A DNA stretch of 64,000 bases from Komagataeibacter sp. FXV3 (GTDB taxonomy: Bacteria > Pseudomonadota > Alphaproteobacteria > Acetobacterales > Acetobacteraceae), in assembly GCF_015155755.1 (NCBI RefSeq), contig NZ_VWPI01000131.1, forward strand, positions 1 to 64,000, in the 5' to 3' direction. Shown piece by piece: positions 37,001 through 45,373 of this stretch. Under the pieces are notes generated by a model. That model was given only the letters and a program-made list of their open reading frames with translations. It searched no databases and was not told the origin of the DNA. The first letter of the stretch is position 1; each line of letters begins with the position of its first letter. The position numbers and the translations under genes were made by a program.

Positions 37001-38132
37001 ATGTCTGCCGAGACAGAGGCCCTGAACGACCAGATCAAGCAGTCGGTGGCACTGCTGAGGAGGCATCTTTGACTGGGATGTCGCAATCGACCGCCTTGCG
37101 GAGCTGAACAACCGGGCCGAAGACCCCGAGTTGTGGAATGATTCCGAAGCCGCCCAGAAGCTCATGCGCGAGCGCACGCTGCTGGCCAACCAGATCGAGG
37201 GCGTGCAGCGGCTGGAAGCCGATGTGAACGATACGCTCGAACTGGTGGAACTGGCGGAAATGGAAGGCGATTCGGCTGTCGTGGCCGAAGCGCTGTCCAG
37301 CCTGCGTGCGCTTGCGGAAGAAGCCAAGCGGCGCGAGACGGAAAGCCTGCTTTCGGGTGAGGCGGACAGCAATGACTGCTACCTTGAGGTCAATGCCGGC
37401 GCGGGCGGGACGGAGGCGCAGGACTGGGCCGAAATGCTGCTGCGCATGTACACCCGCTGGGCTGAACAGCATGGTTACAAGGTGACCATGATGGAAAGTT
37501 CGGAAGGGGAGCAGGCCGGCATCAAGTCCGCCACCATCCAGGTCAGTGGTCCCAATGCCTATGGCTGGCTCAAGACCGAGGCGGGCGTGCATCGCCTTGT
37601 CCGGATCTCGCCGTTTGACGCGGCGGCACGGCGACAGACATCGTTTGCGTCCGTATGGGTCTATCCGGTGGTCGATGATTCGATCGAGATCGAGATCAAC
37701 GAAGCCGACCTGCGCGTGGATACGTTCCGGGCATCCGGCGCGGGCGGCCAGCACGTCAACAAGACGGAATCGGCCATCCGCATCACCCACATCCCCACAG
37801 GGATCGTGGTGGCGTGCCAGACCGACCGGTCCCAGCACCGTAACCGCGCCACGGCCATGACCATGCTGAAGGCGCGCATGTACGAGCAGGAACTGCAGAA
37901 GCGCGAGGCCGCCGCCGCCCAGACCGAGGCGAACAAGACCGATATCGGCTGGGGGCACCAGATCCGTTCCTACGTGCTGGCCCCGTACCAGCTGGTGAAG
38001 GACCTGCGGACCAACGTGGAAAAGACCAATCCGGACGCCATCCTGGACGGTGACCTGGATGACTTCATGGCCGCCGCCCTTGCCGCCCGCGTGGGGGCGA
38101 CCCGGTCGGAAGCCAGCGCGCAGGCGCAGTAA
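37001..38132 (+). CDS. prfB: Peptide chain release factor 2, expressed by programmed +1 frameshift
   Basis: Releases peptides at UGA and UAA. Translation starts at the ATG at 37001 (GAGGAG 7 bp upstream) and reads 23 codons to CTT followed by an in-frame TGA at 37070-37072. A +1 shift continues at GAC (37071) and gives 376 residues in all. The RF2 anticodon-mimic SPF (in [17 protein letters not shown]) and the GGQ loop ([24 protein letters not shown]) are present. A conventional single-frame call misses the first 43 residues or so. The coding sequence is a join of 37001-37069 and 37071-38132. An intrinsic terminator follows. Confidence 0.96.
37058..37073 (+). promoter_or_regulatory. RF2 programmed +1 frameshift signal
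   Basis: AGGAGG (37058-37063), the stimulatory internal Shine-Dalgarno, is followed 3 nt later by CTT TGA C (37067-37073), the slippery Leu codon, the stop and the C that weakens it. This is the known autoregulatory arrangement in which low RF2 favours shifting. Confidence 0.95.
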
Positions 38133-38157
38133 CCGCGGCAGTCCGTTCATGCACACA

Positions 38158-38186
38158 CCCCACGGCTTCCGGTCGTGGGGTTTTTT
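38158..38186 (+). terminator. Intrinsic terminator of prfB
   Basis: CCCCACG (38158-38164) pairs with CGTGGGG (38174-38180) with a 9-nt loop, followed by T6. Confidence 0.9.
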
Positions 38187-38205
38187 CATGCCGGAGCGGG
38201 AACCA

Positions 38206-38242
38206 TTGTTCCGCAACAGGAAATTTGTTCCGCACCTGTTGC
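38206..38242 (+). promoter_or_regulatory. Repeat-rich operator-like region before the TonB-like gene
   Basis: TTGTTCCGCA occurs twice in direct orientation (38206-38215 and 38225-38234). GCAACAGG (38213-38220) and CCTGTTGC (38235-38242) form an 8-bp inverted repeat, and GGAAC/GTTCC forms another just upstream. The cluster ends 5 bp before the ATG at 38248, so a protein bound here could block translation or promoter clearance. The regulator is unknown. Confidence 0.4.
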
Positions 38243-38247
38243 ATATC

Positions 38248-38703
38248 ATGCTTGACACATACGCCCCGACCACGCCCAATCAGGGTCTGGCAATTAATGG
38301 CGCGCAGCCCCGGTCCAAGGGCGCTGGCTGGTGGCGTCTGGATGGGAATGGCATGTGGTCTGACGAAGTCATGGGATTGGATTATGCGGCCAGGCAGCGA
38401 CGGCGCACGCCGTACGTGCGCGTGGTGGGCGTGATCATTGCGGTCCATGTCGTTGTTCTGTCGATGCTGGCCTACGGGTTGCGGCCCAAGGCCAAGCCCA
38501 TGTTTCCCGAACCCTATCGCCCATTGCCGCCGGTGACGCTGCGGATCATTCCCGAGCCGATGCCACCCGTCCCACCCGCGCCGCCGCCTGTGCGCCCGGT
38601 CATGGTCCAGCCTGTGGTTCCCGTCATTTCCGCACCTGTCATCGGGCGTGACCGGCGGGTCCACATGCCGGAAATTGTTCCGAAATCGATACAGGTGGAT
38701 TGA
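38248..38703 (+). CDS. TonB-like energy transducer N-terminal protein lacking the TonB C-terminal domain
   Basis: The 151-residue protein has a cytoplasmic N-terminus, one membrane helix (about 58-78: VRVVGVIIAVHVVVLSMLAYGL) and a Pro/Val-rich periplasmic stretch (about 90-135) as in TonB. It ends about 20 residues later with PKSIQVD. The roughly 90-residue C-terminal domain that contacts TonB boxes is absent, and the 87 bp to the next gene leave no room for it in another frame. It precedes exbB on the same strand. It may be a truncated TonB, a regulator-type TonB, or a different protein that binds ExbB. Confidence 0.6.
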   Translation: MLDTYAPTTPNQGLAINGAQPRSKGAGWWRLDGNGMWSDEVMGLDYAARQRRRTPYVRVVGVIIAVHVVVLSMLAYGLRPKAKPMFPEPYRPLPPVTLRIIPEPMPPVPPAPPPVRPVMVQPVVPVISAPVIGRDRRVHMPEIVPKSIQVD

Positions 38704-38790
38704 TTTTCATCTCCCGGACTGGTCAGATAACAGTCATGAAATGTGTTGCAGGCCAGACCCATGGCCTTTTCGTCAGAGGATTTCAGGTAA

Positions 38791-39561
38791 ATGACCCGAC
38801 AGCATCGTAATCAAGTCATCGCGGCCGCGCTGCTGACTGCATTACCCGCCCTTGCCTACGCCACCCCCGCGGCTGCGGCCGATTCCAACCCGTATGGCCT
38901 GGGTGCGCTGTGGTCAAATGGTGACTTCATTGCGCGTACCGTGCTGATCATCATGGTCGTGATGTCTGTCGGGACATGGTACATCATGATCACCAAGTTC
39001 CTCGAGCAGGCGCGTATCCTGAAGGACGCCAAGGAAGTGAAGGCGAAATTCTGGCCCGCGCATGACATCAAGGAAGGTGCCGCGCTGCTCGATACCGCAT
39101 CGCCCTTCCGCTACATTGCCGATACCGGCATCAAGGCCGCCGAACACCACGAAGGCACGATGCAGGAAACCATCGACCTGCATTCCTGGACCACCATGTC
39201 CATCCAGCGTTCGGTTGATTTCATCCAGAACCGCCTGCAGGGTGGCCTGGCCTTTCTTGGCACCGTGGGTTCGACCTCCCCGTTCGTGGGCCTGTTCGGG
39301 ACCGTCTGGGGCATCTATCACGCGCTGACGGCCATCGGCATCGCGGGCCAGGCATCGATCGACAAGGTTGCCGGTCCGGTTGGTGAATCGCTGATCATGA
39401 CCGCCATCGGCCTGGGCACCGCCGTGCCTGCGGTTCTGGGCTACAACATGCTGGTCCGCCGCAACAAGGGTGCGCTGGATGAGGTGCGCAACTTTGCCGC
39501 TGACGTGCAGTCGATCCTGATGGGTGGCTATCGCCATGAAACGCACGACGCCGCTGAATAA
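38791..39561 (+). CDS. exbB: ExbB/TolQ-family proton channel protein
   Basis: The 256-residue protein has a cleavable-looking N-terminal signal (about 1-29, ending AAAA-DS) and TM1 (about 48-68). A cytoplasmic loop precedes the MotA/TolQ/ExbB domain, with LQGGLAFLGTVGSTSPFVGLFGTVWGIYHALTAIG and PVGESLIMTAIGLGTAVPAVLGYNMLVRR. The conserved G-x-T-SPFVGLFGTVWGI motif points to ExbB. Its normal partner exbD is not downstream: the next gene, after a hairpin, is a TPR-like exported protein. Confidence 0.92.
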   Translation: MTRQHRNQVIAAALLTALPALAYATPAAAADSNPYGLGALWSNGDFIARTVLIIMVVMSVGTWYIMITKFLEQARILKDAKEVKAKFWPAHDIKEGAALLDTASPFRYIADTGIKAAEHHEGTMQETIDLHSWTTMSIQRSVDFIQNRLQGGLAFLGTVGSTSPFVGLFGTVWGIYHALTAIGIAGQASIDKVAGPVGESLIMTAIGLGTAVPAVLGYNMLVRRNKGALDEVRNFAADVQSILMGGYRHETHDAAE

Positions 39562-39596
39562 GCCCGACACCCGCGCATGATCTGATTTCACGTCGT

Positions 39597-39632
39597 GACA
39601 CGGCAGGCGCATATCATGCGGCCTGCCGTGTC
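39597..39632 (+). terminator. Long perfect hairpin between exbB and the TPR-like gene
   Basis: GACACGGCAGGC (39597-39608) and GCCTGCCGTGTC (39621-39632) are a perfect 12-bp inverted repeat. The 12-nt loop can itself pair (GCAT/ATGC). No U-tract follows, so it may be a Rho-type terminator, an mRNA end protector or a processing site. Confidence 0.6.
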
Positions 39633-39732
39633 GCCATCGGTCAGGGGCGGATTGAATGATGGGCCGCGCGGGTCCATCGTGATGCCCTGGCCGATCAATC
39701 GGGCCATGACCCGTTCATGGAAGGACATCCAG

Positions 39733-40992
39733 TTGAAAAACATCACATCCAAATCGCTGTTCCAGCTGCGCGGGCGCCTGCTGGCCGGGGTCATGATGGC
39801 GCTGCCGCTGGCGGGCGTGCTGCCCGTTCACGGTGCGTATGCGGCGGACCAGCTGGGGGAAAAGGTCGGCACGGCGCTGCAGAAGGCGCAGACCGACCTG
39901 GCCGCCAAGAAGTACCCGCAGGCCATGGCCGATGTTGACGCGGCGGATGCCGTGACCGGCAAGTCCGAGTACGAATCCTATACCATCGCGCAGATGCGTG
40001 CCGCCGTCGCCGCCCAGTCCGGCAATGTGCCCGCCGCGATTTCGGCCTATGACAAGCTGATCGCATCCCCGCGCACGCCGGCTGCGACCAAGGAACAGAT
40101 GGCGCTGGCCGAAGGCAGCATGGCCTTCACCGCCAAGGATTACCCCACGGCGATCACGGTTACGGAAAAGTACATCAAGGCGGGTGGCAAGAACCCGCAG
40201 ATGCTGACGATCCTGATCCAGGCGTATTACCTGCAGCATGATTACGCAAACGCCGCGCGCGTGCAGCAGGCGCAGATTGACGACACGATCAAGGCCGGTG
40301 GCAAGCCCACGGAAAACCAGCTTCAGCTTCTGGCCGCATGTCAGGCGCAGCTGAAGGACAATGCGGCGCTGACAAAAACCTATGTGCTGCTGGCCACCTA
40401 TTACCCCAAGCCCGATTACTGGGCACAGGTGGTGCATTCGGTCCTGAGTAACCCGAACATGGCTCCGGGGCTGCGTCTGGATATCGACCGCGTGCGTCTG
40501 GAAGCCGGTCTGGTCAAGACCTCGGCCGAGTATATGGACATTACCGAACTGGCCATGCAGGCAGGGCTGCCGCAGCTTGCGCTTGATATCATCAACCAGG
40601 GCTACAGCACCGGTGTGCTTGGCCATGACGCCAGCGCCCCGCGTGAGGAAAAGCTGAAGGCGCTGGTGACGCAGAGTGTCGCCGACCGCAAGGCCGGGCT
40701 GGATGCGGCGGCGGCGCAGGCCACCACCGGCAACGCCATGCTGACGGCGGGTTACAACTACGTGCTGTTCGGTCAGGGCGACAAGGGCATCGCACTGATG
40801 CAGCAGGGTCTCGCCAAGGGGCCATCGGACGTGAACATCGCGCGCCTGCACCTTGGCCTGGCGCAGGCCGCTGCGGGGAAGAAGGATGCTGCCATCGCCA
40901 CCTTCAACAGCGTGGAAGGCACGAACGGCGCGCGCGATATCGCCCAGTTCTGGGTGCTGAAGCTGAATTCAGCCGCAGCCGCCGCACACTGA
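39733..40992 (+). CDS. Exported tetratricopeptide-like repeat protein
   Basis: A 419-residue protein from a TTG start at 39733, with GGAAGGA about 9 bp upstream. A signal peptide (about 1-36, ending GAYA-AD) follows immediately, so this start fits better than the one at 39595. The mature protein is helical and Ala/Gln-rich with TPR-like helix pairs, such as YPQAMADVDAADAV, VPAAISAYDKLIA, YPTAITVTEKYIKAG and KKDAAIATFNSV. The family is not recognised beyond a TPR-like fold. It probably acts in the periplasm or outer-membrane complex near ExbB. A strong terminator ends the unit. Confidence 0.75.
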   Translation: MKNITSKSLFQLRGRLLAGVMMALPLAGVLPVHGAYAADQLGEKVGTALQKAQTDLAAKKYPQAMADVDAADAVTGKSEYESYTIAQMRAAVAAQSGNVPAAISAYDKLIASPRTPAATKEQMALAEGSMAFTAKDYPTAITVTEKYIKAGGKNPQMLTILIQAYYLQHDYANAARVQQAQIDDTIKAGGKPTENQLQLLAACQAQLKDNAALTKTYVLLATYYPKPDYWAQVVHSVLSNPNMAPGLRLDIDRVRLEAGLVKTSAEYMDITELAMQAGLPQLALDIINQGYSTGVLGHDASAPREEKLKALVTQSVADRKAGLDAAAAQATTGNAMLTAGYNYVLFGQGDKGIALMQQGLAKGPSDVNIARLHLGLAQAAAGKKDAAIATFNSVEGTNGARDIAQFWVLKLNSAAAAAH

Positions 40993-41018
40993 TACCATCC
41001 AGCAGGTTGTCTGCCATG

Positions 41019-41055
41019 CGGGGTGCCGGATTCGTCCGGCGCCCCGTTTTTTTTT
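41019..41055 (+). terminator. Intrinsic terminator after the TPR-like gene
   Basis: CGGGGTGCCGGA (41019-41030) and TCCGGCGCCCCG (41035-41046) pair around a TTCG tetraloop, with one G-T pair, followed by T9. This is among the strongest terminators in the window. Confidence 0.95.
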
Positions 41056-41173
41056 CGTATCCGGTCATGATTGACATTTTATGATATGAACGATGGTCTT
41101 ATCCCGGCCCGGTGCGTTGGATATGCTGGCGACTGTCGCATGAATGGCATCATGACTGTCCCTGAACCGAACC

Positions 41174-41959
41174 ATGGCCGAGAGAATGACACAGATACCT
41201 GCCACTGATGATCTGCCCGCCCGTATCCTCGTGGTGGAAGATGACCCTGGCATGCGCACCCTGATCGTCCGCGCCCTGCAGGGCGATGGCTACCGCGTGC
41301 GTGGTGTGCAGGACGGTCCTGAAATGTGGGATGCGCTGCGTGCGCAGGCGGCTGACCTGATCATCCTTGATGTCATGCTGCCGGGCACCAATGGGCTGGA
41401 CCTGTGCCGTGGCCTGCGCGCACAGCCCGACCCGGTGGCGCCGGGCGAGGCACCACTGACCGAAGTGCCGGTCATTATCGTTTCCGCGCGTGGCGAGGAA
41501 CTGGACCGCGTGCAGGGGCTGGAACTGGGCGCGGATGACTATGTGCCCAAGCCCTTTGGCCAGAAGGAACTGCTGGCCCGCGTGCGCGCGGTGCTGCGCC
41601 GTCGTGGCGGTGGGGTCACGACCCCCAGTGCGGGCCGTCAGCGCAAGGAAACCGTGCGTTTCGCCGGTTGGACACTGGACCTGCGCCGCCGTGAACTGAC
41701 GGACCCGTCCGGTGCGGCGGTGGAGATTTCGGGGGCGGAGCATGACCTGCTGACCAGCTTCCTTGACAATCCGCAGCGCGTCATTGGCCGCGACCGTCTG
41801 CTGGAACTGTCACGTACCCGGCTGGGGGACGTGTCGGACCGGAGCGTGGACGTGCTGGTCAGCCGCCTGCGGCGCAAGCTGGGGCCGGACTCGGACGGGC
41901 TGATCCGCACCGTGCGGGGTATGGGCTATATCTTCACGTCGGAGGTGGAGCGGGTCTGA
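41174..41959 (+). CDS. OmpR/PhoB-family response regulator
   Basis: The 261-residue protein has a receiver domain with RILVVEDDPGMRTLI (acidic pair), the phospho-Asp in LIILDVMLPG (about residue 66), VIIVSARGEE and the Lys in DDYVPKPFGQ. A winged-helix DNA-binding domain follows (about 155-255: EISGAEHDLLTSFLDNPQRVIGRDRLLE..VDVLVSRLRRKLG..IRTVRGMGYIF). ATG codons at 41174 and 41186 are both possible. An exact TTGACA hexamer lies at 41071-41076, but I see no good -10 at normal spacing. The sensor kinase gene follows after 13 bp. Confidence 0.93.
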   Translation: MAERMTQIPATDDLPARILVVEDDPGMRTLIVRALQGDGYRVRGVQDGPEMWDALRAQAADLIILDVMLPGTNGLDLCRGLRAQPDPVAPGEAPLTEVPVIIVSARGEELDRVQGLELGADDYVPKPFGQKELLARVRAVLRRRGGGVTTPSAGRQRKETVRFAGWTLDLRRRELTDPSGAAVEISGAEHDLLTSFLDNPQRVIGRDRLLELSRTRLGDVSDRSVDVLVSRLRRKLGPDSDGLIRTVRGMGYIFTSEVERV

Positions 41960-41972
41960 CGGGAACAGGGGC

Positions 41973-43358
41973 GTGAATACGACCCGGACCTTACAGCCCC
42001 CCCCGCGTGAGACAGAGCCCGTGCCACGGCGGATCACGCTGTGGCCACGTGGGCTGGTGGGGCGCGTCATGTTCGTGCTGCTGGCTGCGGTCGCACTCGT
42101 CTTTGTCGGCAGTTCCGTCTTCTATGAGGAAGCCGAGACCTACACCATAGATGATGCCCAGCTGGAACAGGTGGGGGAACGGCTGGTGATCGATGCCCGC
42201 GTTCTGGCCGCGACACCCACGTCGCAACGCATGGTGCTGGCGGCCATGCTGTCCACCAATGACCTGACGGTGGACTGGCGCACCCCCGCGCAGCAGGGGG
42301 TGATGAAGGTCGAACCCCCATCACTGCGCAAGCTGCATGACCGCATGGCCGGGCCTCTGACGGCATTGCAGGGGGACGCGCTGAACCTGTCGGGCACGAT
42401 CGCGGCGACGCAGGATGTGCGCGGCACGCTGCGCCTGCCCGATGGCAGTTACATGGGCTTTCTCGCCCCTGCCATCCTGCAGCCCCACCATATGCGGCGG
42501 GGCATTGTCTCGGCGGCGATCCTGGCGGGGGCGGTGCTGCTGGCGGCGGGCATGCTGGTGCGTGCGCTGAGCATGCCGCTGCGCGCACTGGCGGATGTGG
42601 CCGATACGGTCGGGTCCGGCCGGTGGGTGCCGCTGGAGAACAAGGGCCCGCGGGAGGTCCGCTACCTCGCCCGTGCCATCAACGAGATGCAGGAACGCAT
42701 CAACCGCCTGATCGTCGACCGGACCGAGGCGCTGGCCGCCGTATCCCACGACCTGCGCACGCCGCTGGCCCGCCTGCGGTTGCGGGCGGGCTTTCTGGAT
42801 GATGCGAACGCGCAGAAGGAAATCGAGGCCGATGTCACGGAAATGGAGGCCATGATTGCCGGCGTGCTGGCCTATCTGTCGGGGGAAAAGGACCCCGAAC
42901 CCGCGCGGTCGGCCAATGTGGCCTCGATCCTTGCGACACGGGTGGATGATGACGCCGATCAGGGTCGCGACGTGACTTATGACGGGCCGGATCAGGCGCA
43001 GGCCGTGGTGCGTCCGCTGGCGCTCAAGCGCGTGCTGGGCAACCTGATCGACAATGCGGTGAATTACGGCGGCAATGCGCATGTCAGCCTGACGGTGGGG
43101 CCGGAAGTGCTGTGCATCCGGGTGGAAGACAATGGTCCCGGCCTGCCGGAAGCCGAGATCGGGCGCGTGACGACACCCTTCTACCGGGTGGAGGGGTCGC
43201 GTTCGCGCAGCACGGGGGGACTGGGGCTGGGGCTTGCGATCGTCAGCCGGGAGGTGGAGCGTGATGGCGGTTGTTTCCACCTGTATAACCGGGCCCATGG
43301 TGGCCTGTGCGCGGAAATTGTCCTGCCACGCAATGCTGTGATACGTCCCGGTAGCTAA
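41973..43358 (+). CDS. Sensor histidine kinase (EnvZ-like)
   Basis: The 461-residue inner-membrane kinase starts with GTG. It has TM1 (about 28-50), a periplasmic sensor segment of about 120 residues, TM2 (about 175-195), and a HAMP-like region with MPLRALADVADTVGSGRWVPL. The H-box SHDLRTPLARLRLRAGFL carries the phospho-His near residue 258. The N-box NLIDNAVNYGG and G-boxes VEDNGPGLPEAE and GGLGLGLAIV complete the HATPase domain. It pairs with the response regulator upstream. The stimulus is unknown, and the closest architecture is the EnvZ group. Confidence 0.92.
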   Translation: MNTTRTLQPPPRETEPVPRRITLWPRGLVGRVMFVLLAAVALVFVGSSVFYEEAETYTIDDAQLEQVGERLVIDARVLAATPTSQRMVLAAMLSTNDLTVDWRTPAQQGVMKVEPPSLRKLHDRMAGPLTALQGDALNLSGTIAATQDVRGTLRLPDGSYMGFLAPAILQPHHMRRGIVSAAILAGAVLLAAGMLVRALSMPLRALADVADTVGSGRWVPLENKGPREVRYLARAINEMQERINRLIVDRTEALAAVSHDLRTPLARLRLRAGFLDDANAQKEIEADVTEMEAMIAGVLAYLSGEKDPEPARSANVASILATRVDDDADQGRDVTYDGPDQAQAVVRPLALKRVLGNLIDNAVNYGGNAHVSLTVGPEVLCIRVEDNGPGLPEAEIGRVTTPFYRVEGSRSRSTGGLGLGLAIVSREVERDGGCFHLYNRAHGGLCAEIVLPRNAVIRPGS

Positions 43359-43474
43359 AAGCGGGTCTGGCTTTCCTGCGTGGGGTTGGATTTACACGCG
43401 GGTCGATCATATAACAGGACTTGGGAAGTACGTTTGCATGTCCCGCTTTCCCGTCATGTCTGGAAGACCGAGCA

Positions 43475-44038
43475 ATGTTCATCGAAACAGAAGATACCCC
43501 GAATCCCGCAACGCTGAAGTTCCTGCCGGGGCGCGAGATCATGGCCAACGGGGCCACGGCTGATTTCATCAGTCCCGATTCCGTGGCTGGGCGGTCCCGC
43601 CTTGCGGACCTTCTGTTTGATCTGGACGGTGTGGCGCGCGTCTTTTTCGGCAATGACTTCGTGGCCGTGACCCGCAGCGACGCAACACAATGGGACGACC
43701 TGCGCCCGCAGGTGCTGTCCGTGCTGGCGGACTACCTGGCGACGGAACAGCCGGTGGTGGAAAGCGACGCGCAGGTGGTCGAGGACCTGATCGCGCCGGG
43801 GGATGAGGAAATCGTGCAGCAGATCAAGGAACTGCTGGATACCCGCGTACGTCCCGCCGTTGCGGGTGATGGCGGTGACATTGTATTCCGGGGATATCGG
43901 GACGGTGTGGTGCGGCTGACCATGCAGGGAGCGTGTTCGGGCTGTCCGTCGTCGCGCGCGACGCTCAAGCACGGGGTGGAGAACATGCTGCGCCATTACG
44001 TGCCGGAAGTGGTATCGGTAGAGCAGGTAGAGGCCTGA
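43475..44038 (+). CDS. NifU-like Fe-S scaffold/carrier protein (Nfu)
   Basis: The 187-residue protein has an N-terminal Nfu_N domain (MFIETEDTPNPATLKFLPGREIM..SRLADLLFDLDGVARVFFGNDFVAVTR) and a C-terminal NifU domain with the [4Fe-4S]-binding GACSGCPSSRATLKHGVENML. It transfers Fe-S clusters to client proteins. The ATG at 43475 has GGAAGA upstream and starts exactly at the conserved MFIQTE-like motif. It opens the conserved alphaproteobacterial cluster with tsaB, rimI and fur. Confidence 0.94.
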   Translation: MFIETEDTPNPATLKFLPGREIMANGATADFISPDSVAGRSRLADLLFDLDGVARVFFGNDFVAVTRSDATQWDDLRPQVLSVLADYLATEQPVVESDAQVVEDLIAPGDEEIVQQIKELLDTRVRPAVAGDGGDIVFRGYRDGVVRLTMQGACSGCPSSRATLKHGVENMLRHYVPEVVSVEQVEA

Positions 44039-44071
44039 TCGGCAGGCCTGCGGGTAGTCTGGGAATGTTTC

Positions 44072-44656
44072 ATGGCGCTTGATGACGCTGGGCTTGATCT
44101 TCTGTTTCGCAACGCACGCACGCCGGTGGCGTGGAATGACCGGCCCGTGGGGCAGGAGACGCTGCGGCAGTTGTACGATCTGGTCCGCCTTGGCCCGACA
44201 TCGGGTAACTGCTGTCCCGCGCGTTTCGTGTTCATTACCACCGAAAGCTGCCGTGAACGCCTGCGTCCCGCCCTTTCGGCGGGAAACGTGCAGCGCGTAA
44301 TGACTGCGCCGGTCACCGTGATCGTGGCGCATGACCCGCTGTTCTTTGACCGGATGGATACGCTCAACCCCGCCCCGGATGTGCGGCAGTGGTTCGCGGC
44401 GGATGTGGGACTGGCGGAGGAAACGGCCTTTCGCAACGGCACGTTGCAGGGGGGGTATCTGATCATGGCCGCCCGTGCGCTGGGCCTGTCGGTACTGCCG
44501 CTGTCCGGGTTTGATGGCGCGATGGTGGAAGACTGCTTCCTGGCGCAGAAGGGCTGGCAGGCCAATTTCCTTGTCTGTCTTGGCTATACGGACGGGCCGC
44601 CACCGACTGCCCGCGCGCCGCGCCCCGATTTCGATGATGCCTGCGTGATTGTATAG
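44072..44656 (+). CDS. Nitroreductase-family protein, RutE-like (malonic semialdehyde reductase type)
   Basis: FMN-dependent oxidoreductase fold of 194 residues. LDLLFRNARTPVAWNDRPVGQETLRQLYDLVRLGPTSGNCCPARFVFI and NGTLQGGYLIMAARALGLSVLPLSGFD are close to the RutE/HadB group, which reduces malonic semialdehyde to 3-hydroxypropionate. No other rut genes are near, so the pathway role is inferred by similarity only. It sits 34 bp after nfu and 3 bp before tsaB, clearly one transcript. Confidence 0.85.
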   Translation: MALDDAGLDLLFRNARTPVAWNDRPVGQETLRQLYDLVRLGPTSGNCCPARFVFITTESCRERLRPALSAGNVQRVMTAPVTVIVAHDPLFFDRMDTLNPAPDVRQWFAADVGLAEETAFRNGTLQGGYLIMAARALGLSVLPLSGFDGAMVEDCFLAQKGWQANFLVCLGYTDGPPPTARAPRPDFDDACVIV

Positions 44657-44659
44657 GTC

Positions 44660-45373
44660 ATGCGGATTCTGGTGATGGACGGCAGCGCCACCGGTACGCA
44701 GGCGCAGGCCGTGATTGCCTGCCTTGCGTTGGATGATGACGGGGCACTGTCCGTTCTGGCAACCCGGACGGCCACGGGACGGGGGGCTGCCGAACAGTTT
44801 CCCCTGCTGGCGACCGAACTGTTTGCACAATGTGGCTGGACCCATGCCATGCCCGAAGTGGTGGGCGTGGTTGTTGGGCCGGGTTCGTTTACCGGATTGC
44901 GGGCTTCGCTGGCATTCGCCCATGGGCTTTCCGCAGGCAGTGGCTGCGCCGTGGTGGGCATGACAGGGGGCGAAGCCATGGCCGACGCCCTGCAGGACGT
45001 GGCCCGGCCGCTGGCGGCCCGCCCGCTATGCTGCACCGTTGCGCGGCGGGGGCGTGTGTTTGTCGAGACGCTGGCGGACGGGAAGGATGCGGGCAGCGTG
45101 TCCGCCCATATGCTTGATACGCTTGAACTGCCGCCTGGTCCCGTGCTGCTGGCCGGCAATGCGGCGGAAGAGGCGGCGCAGGCCCTGCCGCAGCGCAGGG
45201 ACGTGCGGACATGCACCCTGACGCAGCCTGACCCCATGGCCATCGCCACGGTGGCCCTGCGTCGTTTCCGTGGTGATCTGCCGCCCCGCGCGGCCCAGCC
45301 ACTCTATGTCGATGCGCCGGAAGCCAAACTGCCTGCGGCAGGCCTGCGACCCGCCCCCGTCGACACGCCATGA
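44660..45373 (+). CDS. tsaB: tRNA threonylcarbamoyladenosine biosynthesis protein TsaB
   Basis: Scaffold partner of TsaD in t6A37 tRNA modification. The 237-residue ASKHA-fold protein begins MRILVMDGSATGTQAQAVIACL and has the family hallmark VVGPGSFTGLRASLAFAHGLS (about 73-93). The stop overlaps rimI by 4 bases (ATGA), the standard tsaB-rimI coupling. Confidence 0.93.
   Translation: MRILVMDGSATGTQAQAVIACLALDDDGALSVLATRTATGRGAAEQFPLLATELFAQCGWTHAMPEVVGVVVGPGSFTGLRASLAFAHGLSAGSGCAVVGMTGGEAMADALQDVARPLAARPLCCTVARRGRVFVETLADGKDAGSVSAHMLDTLELPPGPVLLAGNAAEEAAQALPQRRDVRTCTLTQPDPMAIATVALRRFRGDLPPRAAQPLYVDAPEAKLPAAGLRPAPVDTP

Noticed and set aside
41071-41099. TTGACA hexamer upstream of the response regulator as a complete sigma-70 promoter
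   Set aside because: The -35 match is exact, but no acceptable -10 lies at 16-19 bp; the nearby TATGAT is only 3 bp away.
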